Shown: piece after piece, positions 1 to 11,943 of the stretch
Numbering within the stretch: position 1 is the stretch's first letter
How the letters are laid out: every line of letters begins with the position of its first letter
Source of the DNA: Opisthocomus hoazin
Lineage: Eukaryota; Chordata; Aves; Opisthocomiformes; Opisthocomidae
DNA: 64,000 bases
Assembly (NCBI RefSeq): GCF_030867145.1
Contig: NC_134415.1
Span: 12,502,417 to 12,566,416, forward strand
Direction of reading: 5' to 3'
Notes under the pieces: generated by a model
The model's input: only the letters and a program-made list of their open reading frames with translations
Told to the model about the DNA's origin: nothing
The model's database searches: none
Position numbers and translations under genes: made by a program

Positions 1-620
1 AAAGAAATACTGCAAAATAAAATGGACCCTCCCGGCAGCCGGGGCGTCCCGCAGAGCTGCGGGGGGGCTCCGGCCTGCTGCTCCCAGCCCCGCCGCTGAC
101 CGGGGACCGCACCGGGCTCCGCAGCCCCCCCCCGCGCCTTGCAAAACCGTCAGGCACGAACGGGCAGGAGGATATTGGCTGCGAGGGACGCGGAGGCTCC
201 TCCCAGAGCCCGGATCCCGATATTTTTTGGAGGATTTCTTTCAACTCGGTTACAAACCTTGGCGAAGGAGACAAGTTGCGGCTGCGGCGGGAGGTGGAGA
301 GGCACCTCGGCCGGGGCGAGCGCGGCTCCCGCTCCCCGCGGCGGGCTCGGATGCCGGGTCACGGAGCGGGGCCGTGCCGCCGGCCCCCGGGAGCATCCCG
401 CTCTGGATGCCGCCGCCCCTGTGAAAGCAGGGGCTGGGAGGGAAGACAATGAGGGAAAACCGACCGGGAGGAAGCCCCGGCCCCCAGCCTTTTCCCGAGG
501 ACTGAGGGCGTCGCGGGGCCGCCCGCTCCCGCGGAGCGCTTCCCGGGACCAGCCGCTCCCGTCGGATGCGGGCTAGGACACCCGTGGGAAATCCTCCCGC
601 GGGAGCGCCGCGAAGCCACC
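1..620 (+). promoter_or_regulatory. KIF26B: KIF26B CpG-island promoter and 5' UTR
   Basis: The stretch is strongly GC-rich and dense in CpG and Sp/KLF-like GGGCGG or CCGCCC words, and the same composition runs on to about 1570. This is the usual look of a vertebrate CpG-island promoter. It lies directly upstream of the KIF26B start codon, so it must hold the 5' UTR and probably the core promoter. No convincing TATA box sits at a plausible distance from the ATG, and I cannot place the transcription start. A short upstream ATG at 566 would overlap the main start codon out of frame if it is transcribed. The first 30 bases are AT-rich and may mark the upstream edge of the island. Confidence 0.75.
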
Positions 621-683
621 ATGAATTCGGTGGCTGGAAATAAGGAGAGGATCGCGGTCACGGCGCGGAGCAGAAAATACGCG
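621..683 (+). CDS. KIF26B: KIF26B coding exon 1 (residues 1-21)
   Basis: The ATG at 621 sits in a perfect Kozak context (GCCACCATG). It opens 21 codons beginning [10 protein letters not shown], which I recognise as the N-terminus of vertebrate KIF26B. The exon ends after GCG at 683 and is followed by a GTAAGC donor, so the junction is in phase 0. KIF26B is a large unconventional kinesin of the kinesin-11 group. From the literature, it binds microtubules but its motor domain is thought to lack ATPase activity, and it acts in kidney and limb mesenchyme adhesion and polarity and in Wnt5a-Ror signalling. This exon carries no known domain. The start choice is secure because of the Kozak context, the family match and the clean splice to the next exon. 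Confidence 0.93.
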
Positions 684-830
684 GTAAGCCGGCGGCGGAG
701 GGGCGGCCCGGCGCGGTGCCCGGCTGCGGGGCCCCGCTCGGCTCCCCCCGGGGAGGGCCGGCTCCGGAGCGTCCGAGGGAAACTTGCCGGGGCCGCCTGC
801 CTGACCCGCTGCTCCTTTCTCCCGCCGCAG
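684..830 (+). other. KIF26B: KIF26B intron 1 (147 bp, GC-rich)
   Basis: The segment begins with GTAAGC and ends with a pyrimidine-rich acceptor (CTCCTTTCTCCCGCCGCAG). It separates two phase-0 coding exons and is very GC-rich. It remains open in the exon 1 frame, so retention would add 49 in-frame codons without a stop. I still call it an intron, because the flanking exon sequences match KIF26B only when it is removed. Confidence 0.88.
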
Positions 831-1232
831 GTGACCGACGCCTGCTCCCCCACCAAGCCCGCCGCCCCCTTCTCCCCCGAGAGCTGGTACCGGAAGGCGT
901 ACGAGGAGTCCCGGGCGGGGGGCCGCCCGGCCCCGGAGGGAGCCGGCTCCGCGCTGGGCTCCTCCGGCACCCCGTCCCCCGGCTCCGGCACCTCCTCGCC
1001 GGGCTCCTTCGGCGGCTCGCCGGGACCGGCCTCCCCCGGCATCGGCACCAGCTCCCCCGGCTCGCTGGGCGGCTCTCCGGGCTTCGGCACCGGCTCTCCG
1101 GGCTCCGGCAGCGGCGGCGGCTCCTCGCCGGGCTCCGACCGCGGCGCCTGGTGCGAGCACTGCAGCGCCCGGCTGGCGGAGCTGAAGAGGCAGGCGCTGC
1201 GGCTGCTGGGCCCCGCGCCCGCCGCCGGCAAG
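831..1232 (+). CDS. KIF26B: KIF26B coding exon 2 (residues 22-155)
   Basis: This exon has 134 codons between a CAG acceptor (829-830 AG) and a GTGAGA donor at 1233, again in phase 0. The start of the exon (residues 27-51, with the recognisable [18 protein letters not shown] block) matches KIF26B. Residues 64-125 are a low-complexity Gly/Ser/Pro tract built from repeated SPGS, GSPG and GTSSPG units. The tract ends in a compact motif with a CxxC pair (C129, C132) and a Leu/Lys-rich helix ([12 protein letters not shown]). As I recall the family, a related CxxC plus LxxLKxxA unit follows in the next exon, so this would be the first half of a repeated N-terminal module. That next exon is outside the window. 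The tract is probably disordered. The motor domain lies far downstream in the protein. Confidence 0.95.
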
Positions 1233-4200
1233 GTGAGACCGCGGGGCCGGGCGGGACCGGGAGCGGGGCCGGGAGGGGGGCCCCACGGCCCGCGGCGCTC
1301 CCCGCCGCCGCCCGCCGTCCGGCGGGTATCGGGGTTCCGCTCGCTTAGGTGGAGCGGGGCGCCTCGGTCCCCCGGGGGGGCTGCCGGGCGTCGGGGCGGG
1401 CGCTGAGGCAGCCCCCCTCGCTCCCCGCCCGCACCCCTCCGGCTGCGTGGCGGGGCTGTGCGTTGTCTCTCCCCGCGCGCTGGTTCCCAGCGAGGGGCGA
1501 GCGAATGTGGGAACGCCGCGCGGGAGTCGTCGGTCCCTGCCCCTTTTGCTCCCCTTGATCCGTCCCCACGGGATGGAGTCACGAAGCATCCCGCGACCCG
1601 GCAGCCTGGCCTGATGCCCCTGGTTTGTACCCGGATTTCGGGCCTGGGGGCAGCAGAGCCCCTCTCGTAGCTTCGGGTTCAGCTGAGGCACTGGAACGCT
1701 GTCAGCCCGAGGGTCACCCAGGGAGGACGTGGCAGACCACGGCATGGAACCCAACTGTCAACACAAGGACAACTCGGTGATGCTTCTCTCCTACACAGAA
1801 GTGCTAGATTTTTTGATTTTTTTTCTTTTTTAAATCAAAAAGGAGACTTAAAAATACTCAAAGCTGCCGGACCCCGAGTACCGGGTTGAATAATCTTGTG
1901 CCTAAAGGTTATGCAAGCATTTCTGAAATCTGGCCTCAGGTTTTAAGAGCAGATTGATCATGGGTAGAGTTGGAAGTCTGCTTTCTGCCTCTGTTGGAGG
2001 ATCTGGTACCCCCAAAGGCATACTCTGAAATCCCTTGGTTTTGTTTTGTTTGGCATTGTTTTTTGTTTTTGTTGTGCATATAAACAATAAGGCTAGCAGC
2101 CCTACGAGAGTGACCAGCAGCCCTTGGCTGACCCCCTGCTACCAAAATAGTAAGCACTGGGTTCCTCCGTAGCAACCCTGTGAGCACTGGGGTGTGAATG
2201 GGTCTGCAACTCCCAGACTGCAACACAATGCAATTTTGTTTGCCTGGTTGGGTCCAGGTACTATCAAATGATAATATTTACTCTTCCACTTCAAAGAGTT
2301 TTTGTTGGTCGTTATGGTAAAGAGATATCATGGAAAAGAGCTGATTACTGCAAAAGGGTCCCTGGTATTGCTGTTGTGTTGTACTCTCCATTATTTATTT
2401 GTGTGCTGTTTGAGAGGGGGTTGGTGCTCTCTTGAACAAAAGAGTCAAGGGCTGGTTCTTACCTTGTCTCAAGAGCTGGATTAACTGAATTATTCATGAA
2501 AAGGCAAAGGTGGAACCACCGAAATTGATAGTCAGTTTGACCGTATTAATACGTGGTAGATTCCCTGGAAAGTGGTCCCATGCCAAAATCTTCACAAATC
2601 TCAGGCTGTGTGATGTGGCAGTCGTTACCAGCTGTGGGTGTAGGTGGGAACTTGCTGATACAGACATGGGAGCCACCAGAATGACTGAGGTTGGGGGTGG
2701 AGGGAGGATAAAACAGAAGCGTCAAGGCTTTGTATCCTTCACGCAGTGTTAAATGGAAATTGACAGATTTTGCAGTCGTGTAAAGATTTGTTCAGGCTTC
2801 TTTTATTACAGCAGTGGTAGTTGTTGCCTACCCTAGCCTTCCTGAGATGTTGCTCTTCTGTTACTATTGTTTGTTCTATTCTGTTGTTCACATAGTTTAG
2901 CTGATGGTGTACAGGCCAATCTTTTTATTCACGTCAGTAGTAAGCTTTACTTCCGTTTTTAACCCCCTTACCTGTGCTCTTTTTTTCTTCCTACGTCTCC
3001 TTTCCAAACCTTCCATTTCTGTAAGACTGCCACTGAGAAAACCATTGCTGTTCAGTGTGTGCATTTAGGTGGCAGGAAGGAGCCACAGTGAGGTGGTCTC
3101 CGTGGGCTGTGGTGCCCTGTTGGCTATGCTTAATAGCACTTGCAGGCTCAATCCTGTTGAGGCACTCAGCCTTTTTACTCACAGTGCCCTGCCGTGGAGG
3201 GGTGCTGCCTGCCTGTGGCTGTTTGCAGAAGCATCCGCATCTCTTGTCCTTTCTTATTTACAGCCATTAAGAACTTTCTGGGCTTGTGATTTCTGCCTTC
3301 AGCAGGCACTGCCCAGCGCAGCGAGGCTTTGATCTAGGTGATGTAGGATACAAATATCATGGCTAGTGCCAGTGGCTTCTTTGGATCGGGTGTGCTGTGC
3401 TGGTCTTGCATGTTTGCTGTTGCTGGCGTCCATGGGGTAGCCTCCTCGGTGCCTGCTTGGCCTTGGCGTGGGCTCCGCCAGCTCAGCCAGGCGTGTGCCA
3501 CAGCAGTGCTCTGGGGTTGCCCTCTGAGGGCGAGGTGTACAGAATCTCTCGCAAGAGTGTGAGAACCTGTCACATGTCTGGGCAAAACTCACTGCAGCTC
3601 GGATTGAGGATGGAGTCTACCATGCCATGTTAACATAGCTGGTGTTTTCCAGGGTCCTGCGAGGTTTGCTCTTGATTGCTGCTATGGGGATAGGCTTTTG
3701 CGGGGCTAGAATTGATCCTGCCACTGAGTTCAGTGGAAGAAGGAGCAAATCACGTTCCTGATTCTGGGTATTCCCTCAGAACTTGCAAAGCATCTCAAAA
3801 TTCAAGACTGTGATGCCTAGTAGGACACAGCTAATGGGTGATTTGCCTTTAGCGGGTACATTTTAAATGCTCCGTTTAGTTGTTCAGTCGTCTTCTAGTC
3901 GGCTAGATCTAGCTGACTTACATGGTGATTTGTGTTGATGCTGTTGAAAACAGCCCAGAATTTTCATTAGCATTATAAATGTAGTCTGCGGCACCTGTTT
4001 CACATTTATACTGTATTTAGAAATGCCTGTAACCCTGGGTATTGTGTATTGCAGAACGAGCAGAATACGAGGGTATCTGTGTTTTGACACGTATCTGGTA
4101 GCAGATACTGGAATTTGCAATAACTTACCTGAATGTGAACCTACACTGATGTTTGCTACAGTGTGTAATCATGTAAAGGTTTGTGTATATCTGCAAAGTG

Positions 4201-7200
4201 TAATGGTATACTTAATTGCTGCATAAACAGACCAGGCTTTATGCGTGAAGCTGTGTACTGAAGCTTTTCATTTGGTACAGAAAAAGCCACACTTAACCTA
4301 GAGCAAACTGCTTCTGAGTAGCTCATTGTCAGTGTTGAGGTGTTGAGCTTTCAGTTTTAAATAGAAGCATTCTCTCCTAATACATCATCAGGATGAAAAC
4401 TTGGGGTTGGGAGGGAGGGGCTGCTGAGGCACAAAGGTGAGGAGTATAGAATTATAGTTGTGCTAGTTTATTTTAACCATTTAAAATGCCAGGTTCCCTG
4501 CCAATTACGAAAAGAAATGCTGAAAGCTTGTTGTTTCCTTTTCCCCTGTTGTGATACAGATGTGACTTAATAATGTACAGTAATTATCTGCATACAAGGG
4601 GTTATGTTTTATGAGAATGAAATCTTATTGTAACCCCCACATGAAGCATGCCCGTGGGAAGTGACTAGCACAAGTGGTTGTTGCAGTTCCACGTTGCGGG
4701 TTATGACTGAATGGATCTTGGAGCATTTGGTGGCCATTGTTTGTGGGTTTTTGTTAGTGTCAAACATTTGCATGATGAAAAGGGTTGTCTCAAGAATTAC
4801 TAATATTGATTTTTTTTTTTTTTAATTTTAAGCTTTTTCTTAGGCTATGGTTTTTCAGAAGGGTATCAGACAAAGTTCTAGCACAGAAGCTTACGGCATC
4901 ACACTCCCTGTTTATCAGAATTTGTGTGAAATCTGGTTGCCTTGAGTTCAAACTTGTGATATCCTCTGGCTTCCACGGAACACTAACCTCACAGGCATCC
5001 AATAAAAAAAAGTTCATTATGTTTAACTGAGGAGTTGCTATATTTATGAGTGTCAGATTATATTGTGTGTAAATAATCAATTGAATGCTCACAAGAATAG
5101 TCTCAAGCTGGTGATTATGGACTTATTAGTATGCTGTTCTGAAAATCCTGAATACAGCCTTCAAGCCAAGAGGTAATTTGAACGTGTGGACATGAATAGC
5201 TGCTTGGGCGTGTTGTGATTGGGTCAGGAAGTAAGGGTAACGTTTGAAGCGCTAGAGATGGATCGCGCTGATGTTGTTGGGTTGTTTATATTCTGGACTA
5301 TCTCCTAGCTAAAAAGTCTGTGCTTCTGCGTAGAAGAAATGGGTAAATACTGATTTAGCACAGTGTGTCTGTGAAGGGGGGAAGAAAGGGACTTGCATGC
5401 AGGATACAGTTTTGTTTCCTTTTTGCACAAATTCACTGACACACTGTCTCATTTTTTGCTTGCATATTGTGGAATTAGCCTCTTCCATTTTGGAGGTGTT
5501 CAGTAGTCAAAGACTTGACTAATAATTATCAATAATGAGGAAACCCTGCAGATGATCTAATGAAAAATAGGTTCCTGTAGCTTGTGGCTACTTCAGAAAC
5601 ATTCCCAGTAGAGACACGACAGTAATGAACCCTTCCTCAAAGCTTAGCAAGTGGCAGAATAATGGAATTTCATTTCCGTCCAGACCTTTAATTTGTGAAC
5701 AAGCACGGCCAGTCTGCATGGTGACTTAATTCACTGTGCAAAAATCTCAGGCACCTAATCATTTCATCCCAACTCATTGTAATGCAGATAGGATTATTGC
5801 ATTAGAAATGTGATTTTAAATGGCCTGGGGCAGTAATTTGTCAGCATTTGGAAGGATTAACTCCATTAAAGTTTAGGCAACGACAACCATTCTTTTGTTT
5901 TGCATCACAGGTCACAATACCAAACATTTAGCAGAACTCATCTGTGAATCTTCTTGCAGCTGTATGTTTCCTGGCAAGTTTGGAAACCACAAGTTACTTC
6001 ATTTGCCCTGGAATCACAGCTGCTTGCAGAGGTCCAGAGGAGACAAACGGATATGCCTTCGCCTCTGACGAGCTAATGTAAACCCTTTTCTCGGAGCAGC
6101 TGGAAGTCTTGCTGTCTTACTGCCGCAATCCACAGTGTCAATGTGTCACATGATATAAATATTTCTTTCAAGCTTGCAAATGTCTTCGAGGCAAGGATGA
6201 AGATACTGTATATTAAAGACTGCTTTCTAGGAAGCTGTCAAAACTGTTAGCTCTGCAGCTTTCTCCATGGAATCAAAAAGGCTCGCCATTGAGTACCCTG
6301 GAAATGAGGAACAGGCCTATGACTATGTTTAGTGAATTGAGACTATGGTGTTTTTCCTGTAAGACAAAAAAAAAAACAACCACACTTTTAGGAGACCATA
6401 GGCAGAGCTGTTGGGGGGGGAGGGGGGAAGTATTGTTGTTTTGTTTGAAGTAAGTCTCCAGGGAAGAGCAAAATTTTGATCCAGTCATATTTTTTTACAG
6501 AGATTTGGCTGTGCATCTGAAAACGTGTGTTCAGAAATACACAGCCCATGCTTAGTCTGTAGCTGGCCTGTTCATTCCAGGCTATTATAAAGTGACCAAG
6601 CTCCTTCAGGGTGCTTTATGCACTCTGTGAATGCTGCACTGATCTCTAAAATCACCTTGTATCTTTAGGTAGTCTTATTTTCCTAGAAGTAAATGATGCA
6701 AAATCTGTAGCAATCTGGTAGAACAAGCGTAGGATTTTGATGTACAATTCTGGAAGGGGATGGGGAGGAAGGATGGTAGTCCATGCTGAATTCCCCACAC
6801 AGTGTTGGAAAAAGTGTAACACGTTACCACTACAGGCCATCGGTGTGTAATGGGATTCACGCCTGTGTCAGCAGATTATTAGAATGTTGCAGTGCTGTGT
6901 ATGTAGGGTCAAAAGACATTCGCGGTTTTGCCACATCAGCAGCACGTAGCCTTTGACATTGTATAATTGGGGTGCTTCCAAGCACTGAACTTGCAGCCTG
7001 CCACGGCAATAAACTTGCCTATCATGCTTTACATAATGATGTAGTGGGAACTGAAGCATTTTGTGACATGTGGTCAGCATGTCAAAAGTGTGAGAGGTGT
7101 TCTAAGTTAAATTGCTAGCTTACATCTTAGCAAAGTGTCATTCTGTAGCTTGAGAAGCAGGTATGTTAATAAAGTGTGAGGAATGCAAGCATGGGGTCTT

Positions 7201-10200
7201 CCCTCCACCATTAGATAAATTATTGCTAGTCCATGTTATTTGTTGCTGAAGCTGCAATTCAAGAACTATCCCTGATTGCAGAAAGGCAGATTGCACAGTA
7301 CTTTGAGTTAAGCAAGCTGTGGTATGTAACAACAGCCTGATAAACAAAGTAGAATCCTTAGAGTGTAAAGTTCTAAAGTGTCCTCCACAGTCTTTCCCAT
7401 TATTGGACCAAATTTTGGTTGCACTGTGACACTGATGGAGGTCATGACAATTAATTATAGTATTGCTCTTCTAGAAAGCAGTGGTGGAGTAATAACTGCA
7501 AGCAGTCAGCTGTGGTCACACACTGAAATACTGCTTTTCTTTGGAAGCTTCAGCTTGCGTGTTTGAAAGACCTAGCAATGTTTCATTGACAGTTTGTGTT
7601 AACATAGGGTGTCACTGGAGCAAGGTTGTTCTAGGCTGCATCCTTATTCAGAGGTTTGTGGAACTCAGATCACCAGTGACTTATGTTGTCCAGTTTTATT
7701 TTTCAATTGCCTTCTAGGCAACCCTCCTACATTAAACCAGGTTTTTGTTTGTTTTTTTTAACAAAAAAACCCAAACAGCTGTGAGCATTACAAAGCTACT
7801 AATGACCATGTTTAGATCTCTGGTTTTAAAACCTGAAATATATAATCAGACACCTTCTTGGTACAGTTGTAATGTCTTGTAGCATCTACAATGAGAATAT
7901 ATATTTGCTTGTGCTTCTTTTCCCTCCCCTCCCCTCTTTAGATGATATTACAGTATAGCTTAGTAATGTTTTGATGAAAGCGTTTTTGAGGTTTCTCCAA
8001 GACCAACCCAAGACCCTTGAAAGGGCAGGGAAATGGTGACTGGATAGTTCTGGGCTTGGAAAGGAGGCAATTCAAAAGATCCTGCAGGAGTTGTCAAATA
8101 GCGAAAACTCTTTTCCTTGTATAACATGAGTTATTGCTGGTTACTTATAAAAACAGCAAAGAAGTGGGAAGGGAAAGAGAAAATGTCTGAATCTGAACCT
8201 TGTCAGCCTAGTGACTTGCATGAAGTTGGCCCTAGTGACAGGATTCTGACTTCAGCGAGATGAGCAGAATTTCATTTAGGCCACAGCTCTACCTGTCATA
8301 TACCTCTAAGCAGGGAATACTTGCATGCATTTGAAGCGGCAGTCAGACATGCTGCTTGGGCTGAGCAGGGCTAAGAGATTCTGGCCCCTTCTGGGCTTCC
8401 CTATGTGCCTTTTCTTTCTCCTCTCCATATAAAGGTCATAAGTTGGCATCCCTGCAGGTCTCCTGTGTGTATAGTGGTGTTGCTCCTTGCCTTGGTTCTT
8501 ATCAAAATGATAGATAGTTCAAACACTCTCAATAGCTAAACTCGGATCTTTTGATTGAAAGGTCAGGGAGTGACTAGATGTGCTCTAACAACAGCAGATG
8601 CGAGAAAGCAGGGATCCCTGAGAAAGGTACTGATGAGAGCAGCACAGTGCATCCAACTGTAACCTCAGCTGTAACTAGCGCAGAATACAGCGATTACTTT
8701 TTAATTACTTTGCAGTAGAGACAGTAAAGGAAAATACTATGCCAGCTATACACAAGAATCAGTTTTAAGAAACTGATGTGTTCAACTGCAGCTTGGATTT
8801 ATTGTTGTAGTATCAGAATTCAATTTATTTTATTTGAAATAATACAGCATAGTAAGTCTGTTGAAAGCTACTTACCACTCCAGTATTGAAGTGCTGCTTA
8901 AAATTTATTTTCAGCTTCAACTGTGTTTACTTTTAGCTGTCATCAAGACCTGCTGTTCTGTTCGATCTGTACTATTAAATCATACAGTCTATGGTTGATC
9001 TTGCATTTCTTATAGATTACAAAATATTCTATGTTTTCTGGGAGGGAGGAAAAAATTTCGGTATGAAGAAACCTTGAGACTGGTTTCCTCATCTCAGTTT
9101 TCCTCTGAAACTGTATTCAGTACTAGTCTTTGTGGGGGGGGGGGGAAAATTGCCGAGGAATTTCTGTTGGAGACCTGAAGGAAGTGATGGGGTATTAAAC
9201 TGGGCTTAGTTTAAAATTTGTGGTGAAAACAAAAGACTTCCCTCTCCTCAGGAGGAACTGGACACTTCTAGATTCACACATGTATATCCCGTGTCAGTAT
9301 AAGACTTTTGTTTTGCATATTTAAATTTATCGTGCCTTCCTATTAAACAAAGTAGGGCTGAGTCTGTTCACTTTGTTGCCCTACAAGTAGGAGAGCTTAA
9401 CTTACAGGCCCTGTGGTATCCACTTTGTTAGCGGCTGGTCAGTGATCTTATTCAATGGATTAGGTAATTCAGGAAAAGAGCATCAAACGCCTTGTAACAA
9501 TTATTTTATTTCAGTAAAAATACTGCAAGCCAATGTGAGTGTGGCTCTGGAAAACATTTTAAATTTCTTGCTAGTGGTGTGTGCCAGAGGAGCTATGTAT
9601 GCTTGAGATAGGATGTCTTTATCCGGTGCAATATGACTGATGTAAAACATCCATCCACCTCTAGCGTCTGTAGGAAAATCTTAAATCAGGAATATGGTCT
9701 ATTTGTGTTTTGGCTTCCAAATTACCTTCAAGTGAGACTTGCTTTACATGTATTTGTTTTTTACAAATGTGTTTTAACCTGCACATTTTCAGTGACTTAT
9801 TAATAACAAACCTCTACTCTAACTTACATTTTACTGTGCCTCCTAAATCATAAATACTTTGACGTGATTGTTTATTTGCACCTGATTATTCACAACAGCT
9901 TCTCTATTCCATGGGCTTGCACAGGAACAAAATTCTACTCACATGGATGTTTGGGGAAAAACAAATGAAAGGAGACTTTGACATCTACTACAGCAAATAT
10001 TTTCTTTTTCAAAAGAAAAAGTGAAAATGCACAGTGGTTTGAGAGTTTCATCTGTGTTTATAACTGTTTGAGCAGACCCACCTCAGCACTGGAATTAATT
10101 TTCCCCAAGTTCTGCATCTTTCATTCCCACCATCATAATTAACTGAAGATAAATGAAGACTAAGAAATACAACCCCTCAATTTCTGTGAGCTGCTGTGTT

Positions 10201-11943
10201 ATTCTGTTGGGAATTGCCCATGCCTTTTCTCACAGGTGTACTTGACTTGAATGTATGAATGATTTCCGCAGTGATGAAGAAGATGGTCGCTCTGGAGTCC
10301 TTTGCTAAAAGTGGGGCAGAACTTGGCCTTTGCGTGTTTCTGTCCCAGCTCTTCTAAGAGTCACCTGGGAAAACTTTTGCCTTCTTAAAGCCGAACTCAG
10401 TGCTGAAGTTATTCAGGAGAGCGGGCTTCTACCTTCTAACCGGTAGCCTGAATGGTTGTATGCTACTATTTCAATTGGACAGTTTTATTTTTCTGTGCCT
10501 CTTAGCTAAATGAACCTCTGACCTGCTAAGTGCCAAATGCTGAAAGAATTACCCGTTTACTCCATCCACCTGATGGACTCCAGCAGAAAGCCTGGTGGGC
10601 AATAAGGCAGTCTTGGCTTTGAGCAGGCACCGAACAGCAAGAATAGAAGTCATTACTCTTCATTTCTCTATTAGTTTCACTGCTCATTTAATAGTGCTCG
10701 GCAAAGAAAAACATTAATATCCTATTCAGCAGCCAAATGCACCAAATTTGGAGTTGTGAGTTGTGTGTTTTCCTCTTTTCTAATAGTATCATTAAAATTT
10801 AACAAGTCCTCTAAATCATGTTAGTATTCCCAGGGTTAATATTGCTGAAATTGCTGGCAGTACTCCCACAGGAAGAGTTAACTGTGGCTGAGGTTGTGTG
10901 GCTGGCATTTGTTGCTCGGAGGGAGGTGTTGGGACTGGAGAAGCCCTGGCACCAGAAAGGCACAATGAAGTTTTAGTAACAGGGGGCATTTGCAATACAT
11001 GTACATATTCTTTTCACCCTTCCCTTTTCAATTGCTGAACCCCCCACCCCCGCATCTCTCCCACTAGTCTGAAAGCTGTCATTTCAGTTCATAATTATTA
11101 GATTTCTAATGGAAATTCTTGACAATAAGCCTATATACGTGTGAACCTAGCAGGAAGGCATACAAGTGTGCTAGTCGGTGCAAGTGTCAGATTTAGGAGA
11201 TTGTTAGACCATAGATGGCTTTTACTGGAGGTCGAGAAGGCTAACAAAGTGGGAGATGCAATTAAAATGGTATTTGTTAGAAAGGAATAGCTAGCTGTAT
11301 GGGCAGACTGAACATGGGGAAAGGATGGATAGCTGGAAGGCCATTAGTGATGGATTTGTAAGTGTTTCTGCAGCATGGGTGGTAAGCCTGAATCCAGAGC
11401 TGCTCTTTTGGCATGCCTAATAAGACTTTCTTTTTTCCTGTGTGTCAAATCCATTTTTGAATAATGGATTTGACAAAAATTCTGTGGATTTTGGTTTAGA
11501 ATTAAAGGTAGGAGAAAGGAATTACGGTGGGTGGGGTGGGAAAAAGAAGAAACTGGCTTAAGCGAGTTTTTTGGGTATACTCTCCTATCACCATGAAAAC
11601 AAAGCTCTGCAAGGTTTTGCAGAATTGGTTTTTGTAAAGCCATTGATTTAGTGTTCCTGCGAAGAGACTGTTTGAGGAATATGAAATGGGACAGGCAACT
11701 CATTGAAATGCCTTCTCATTTTAAATGAACGTTTGTGATCTGATTCTTACAAGTTCTTGATAAGAGCTCTGATATTAAAAAAAAGAAAAAAAATTCAAAA
11801 TGGCTTTCCTCACTGCAGTCATCTTTTTATCCTTTTCTTAACTGGTGAACTGTTGGGTGTTTGGCTTTAACATCATCATCAACCGTTTTTGAAGTGGGTT
11901 AAGCACTTACAGCAAATTGGCCAACACCTTTTGGTGTCCTAAA
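1233..11943 (+). other. KIF26B: KIF26B intron 2, first part, no gene seen
   Basis: The intron starts with GTGAGA. To about 1570 it is still CpG-island sequence, after which composition drops to ordinary AT-richer intron. ORFs here are short and unrelated to any family I recognise. Low-complexity tracts are T14 at 4810-4823, an A12 followed by a G8-A-G6 cluster at 6366-6427, and G12 at 9134-9145. Segments near 5520-5960 and 10660-10900 are rich in TAAT/ATTA words and could be conserved regulatory DNA, but that is a guess. I see no exon of KIF26B and no RNA gene. Confidence 0.7.

Noticed and set aside
359..1754. Long antisense ORFs of 393-407 codons over the CpG island
   Set aside because: GC-rich sequence lacks stop codons on both strands. 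The translations are Arg/Gly/Pro/Ala-rich shadows of KIF26B exon 2 and its flanks, with no family match.
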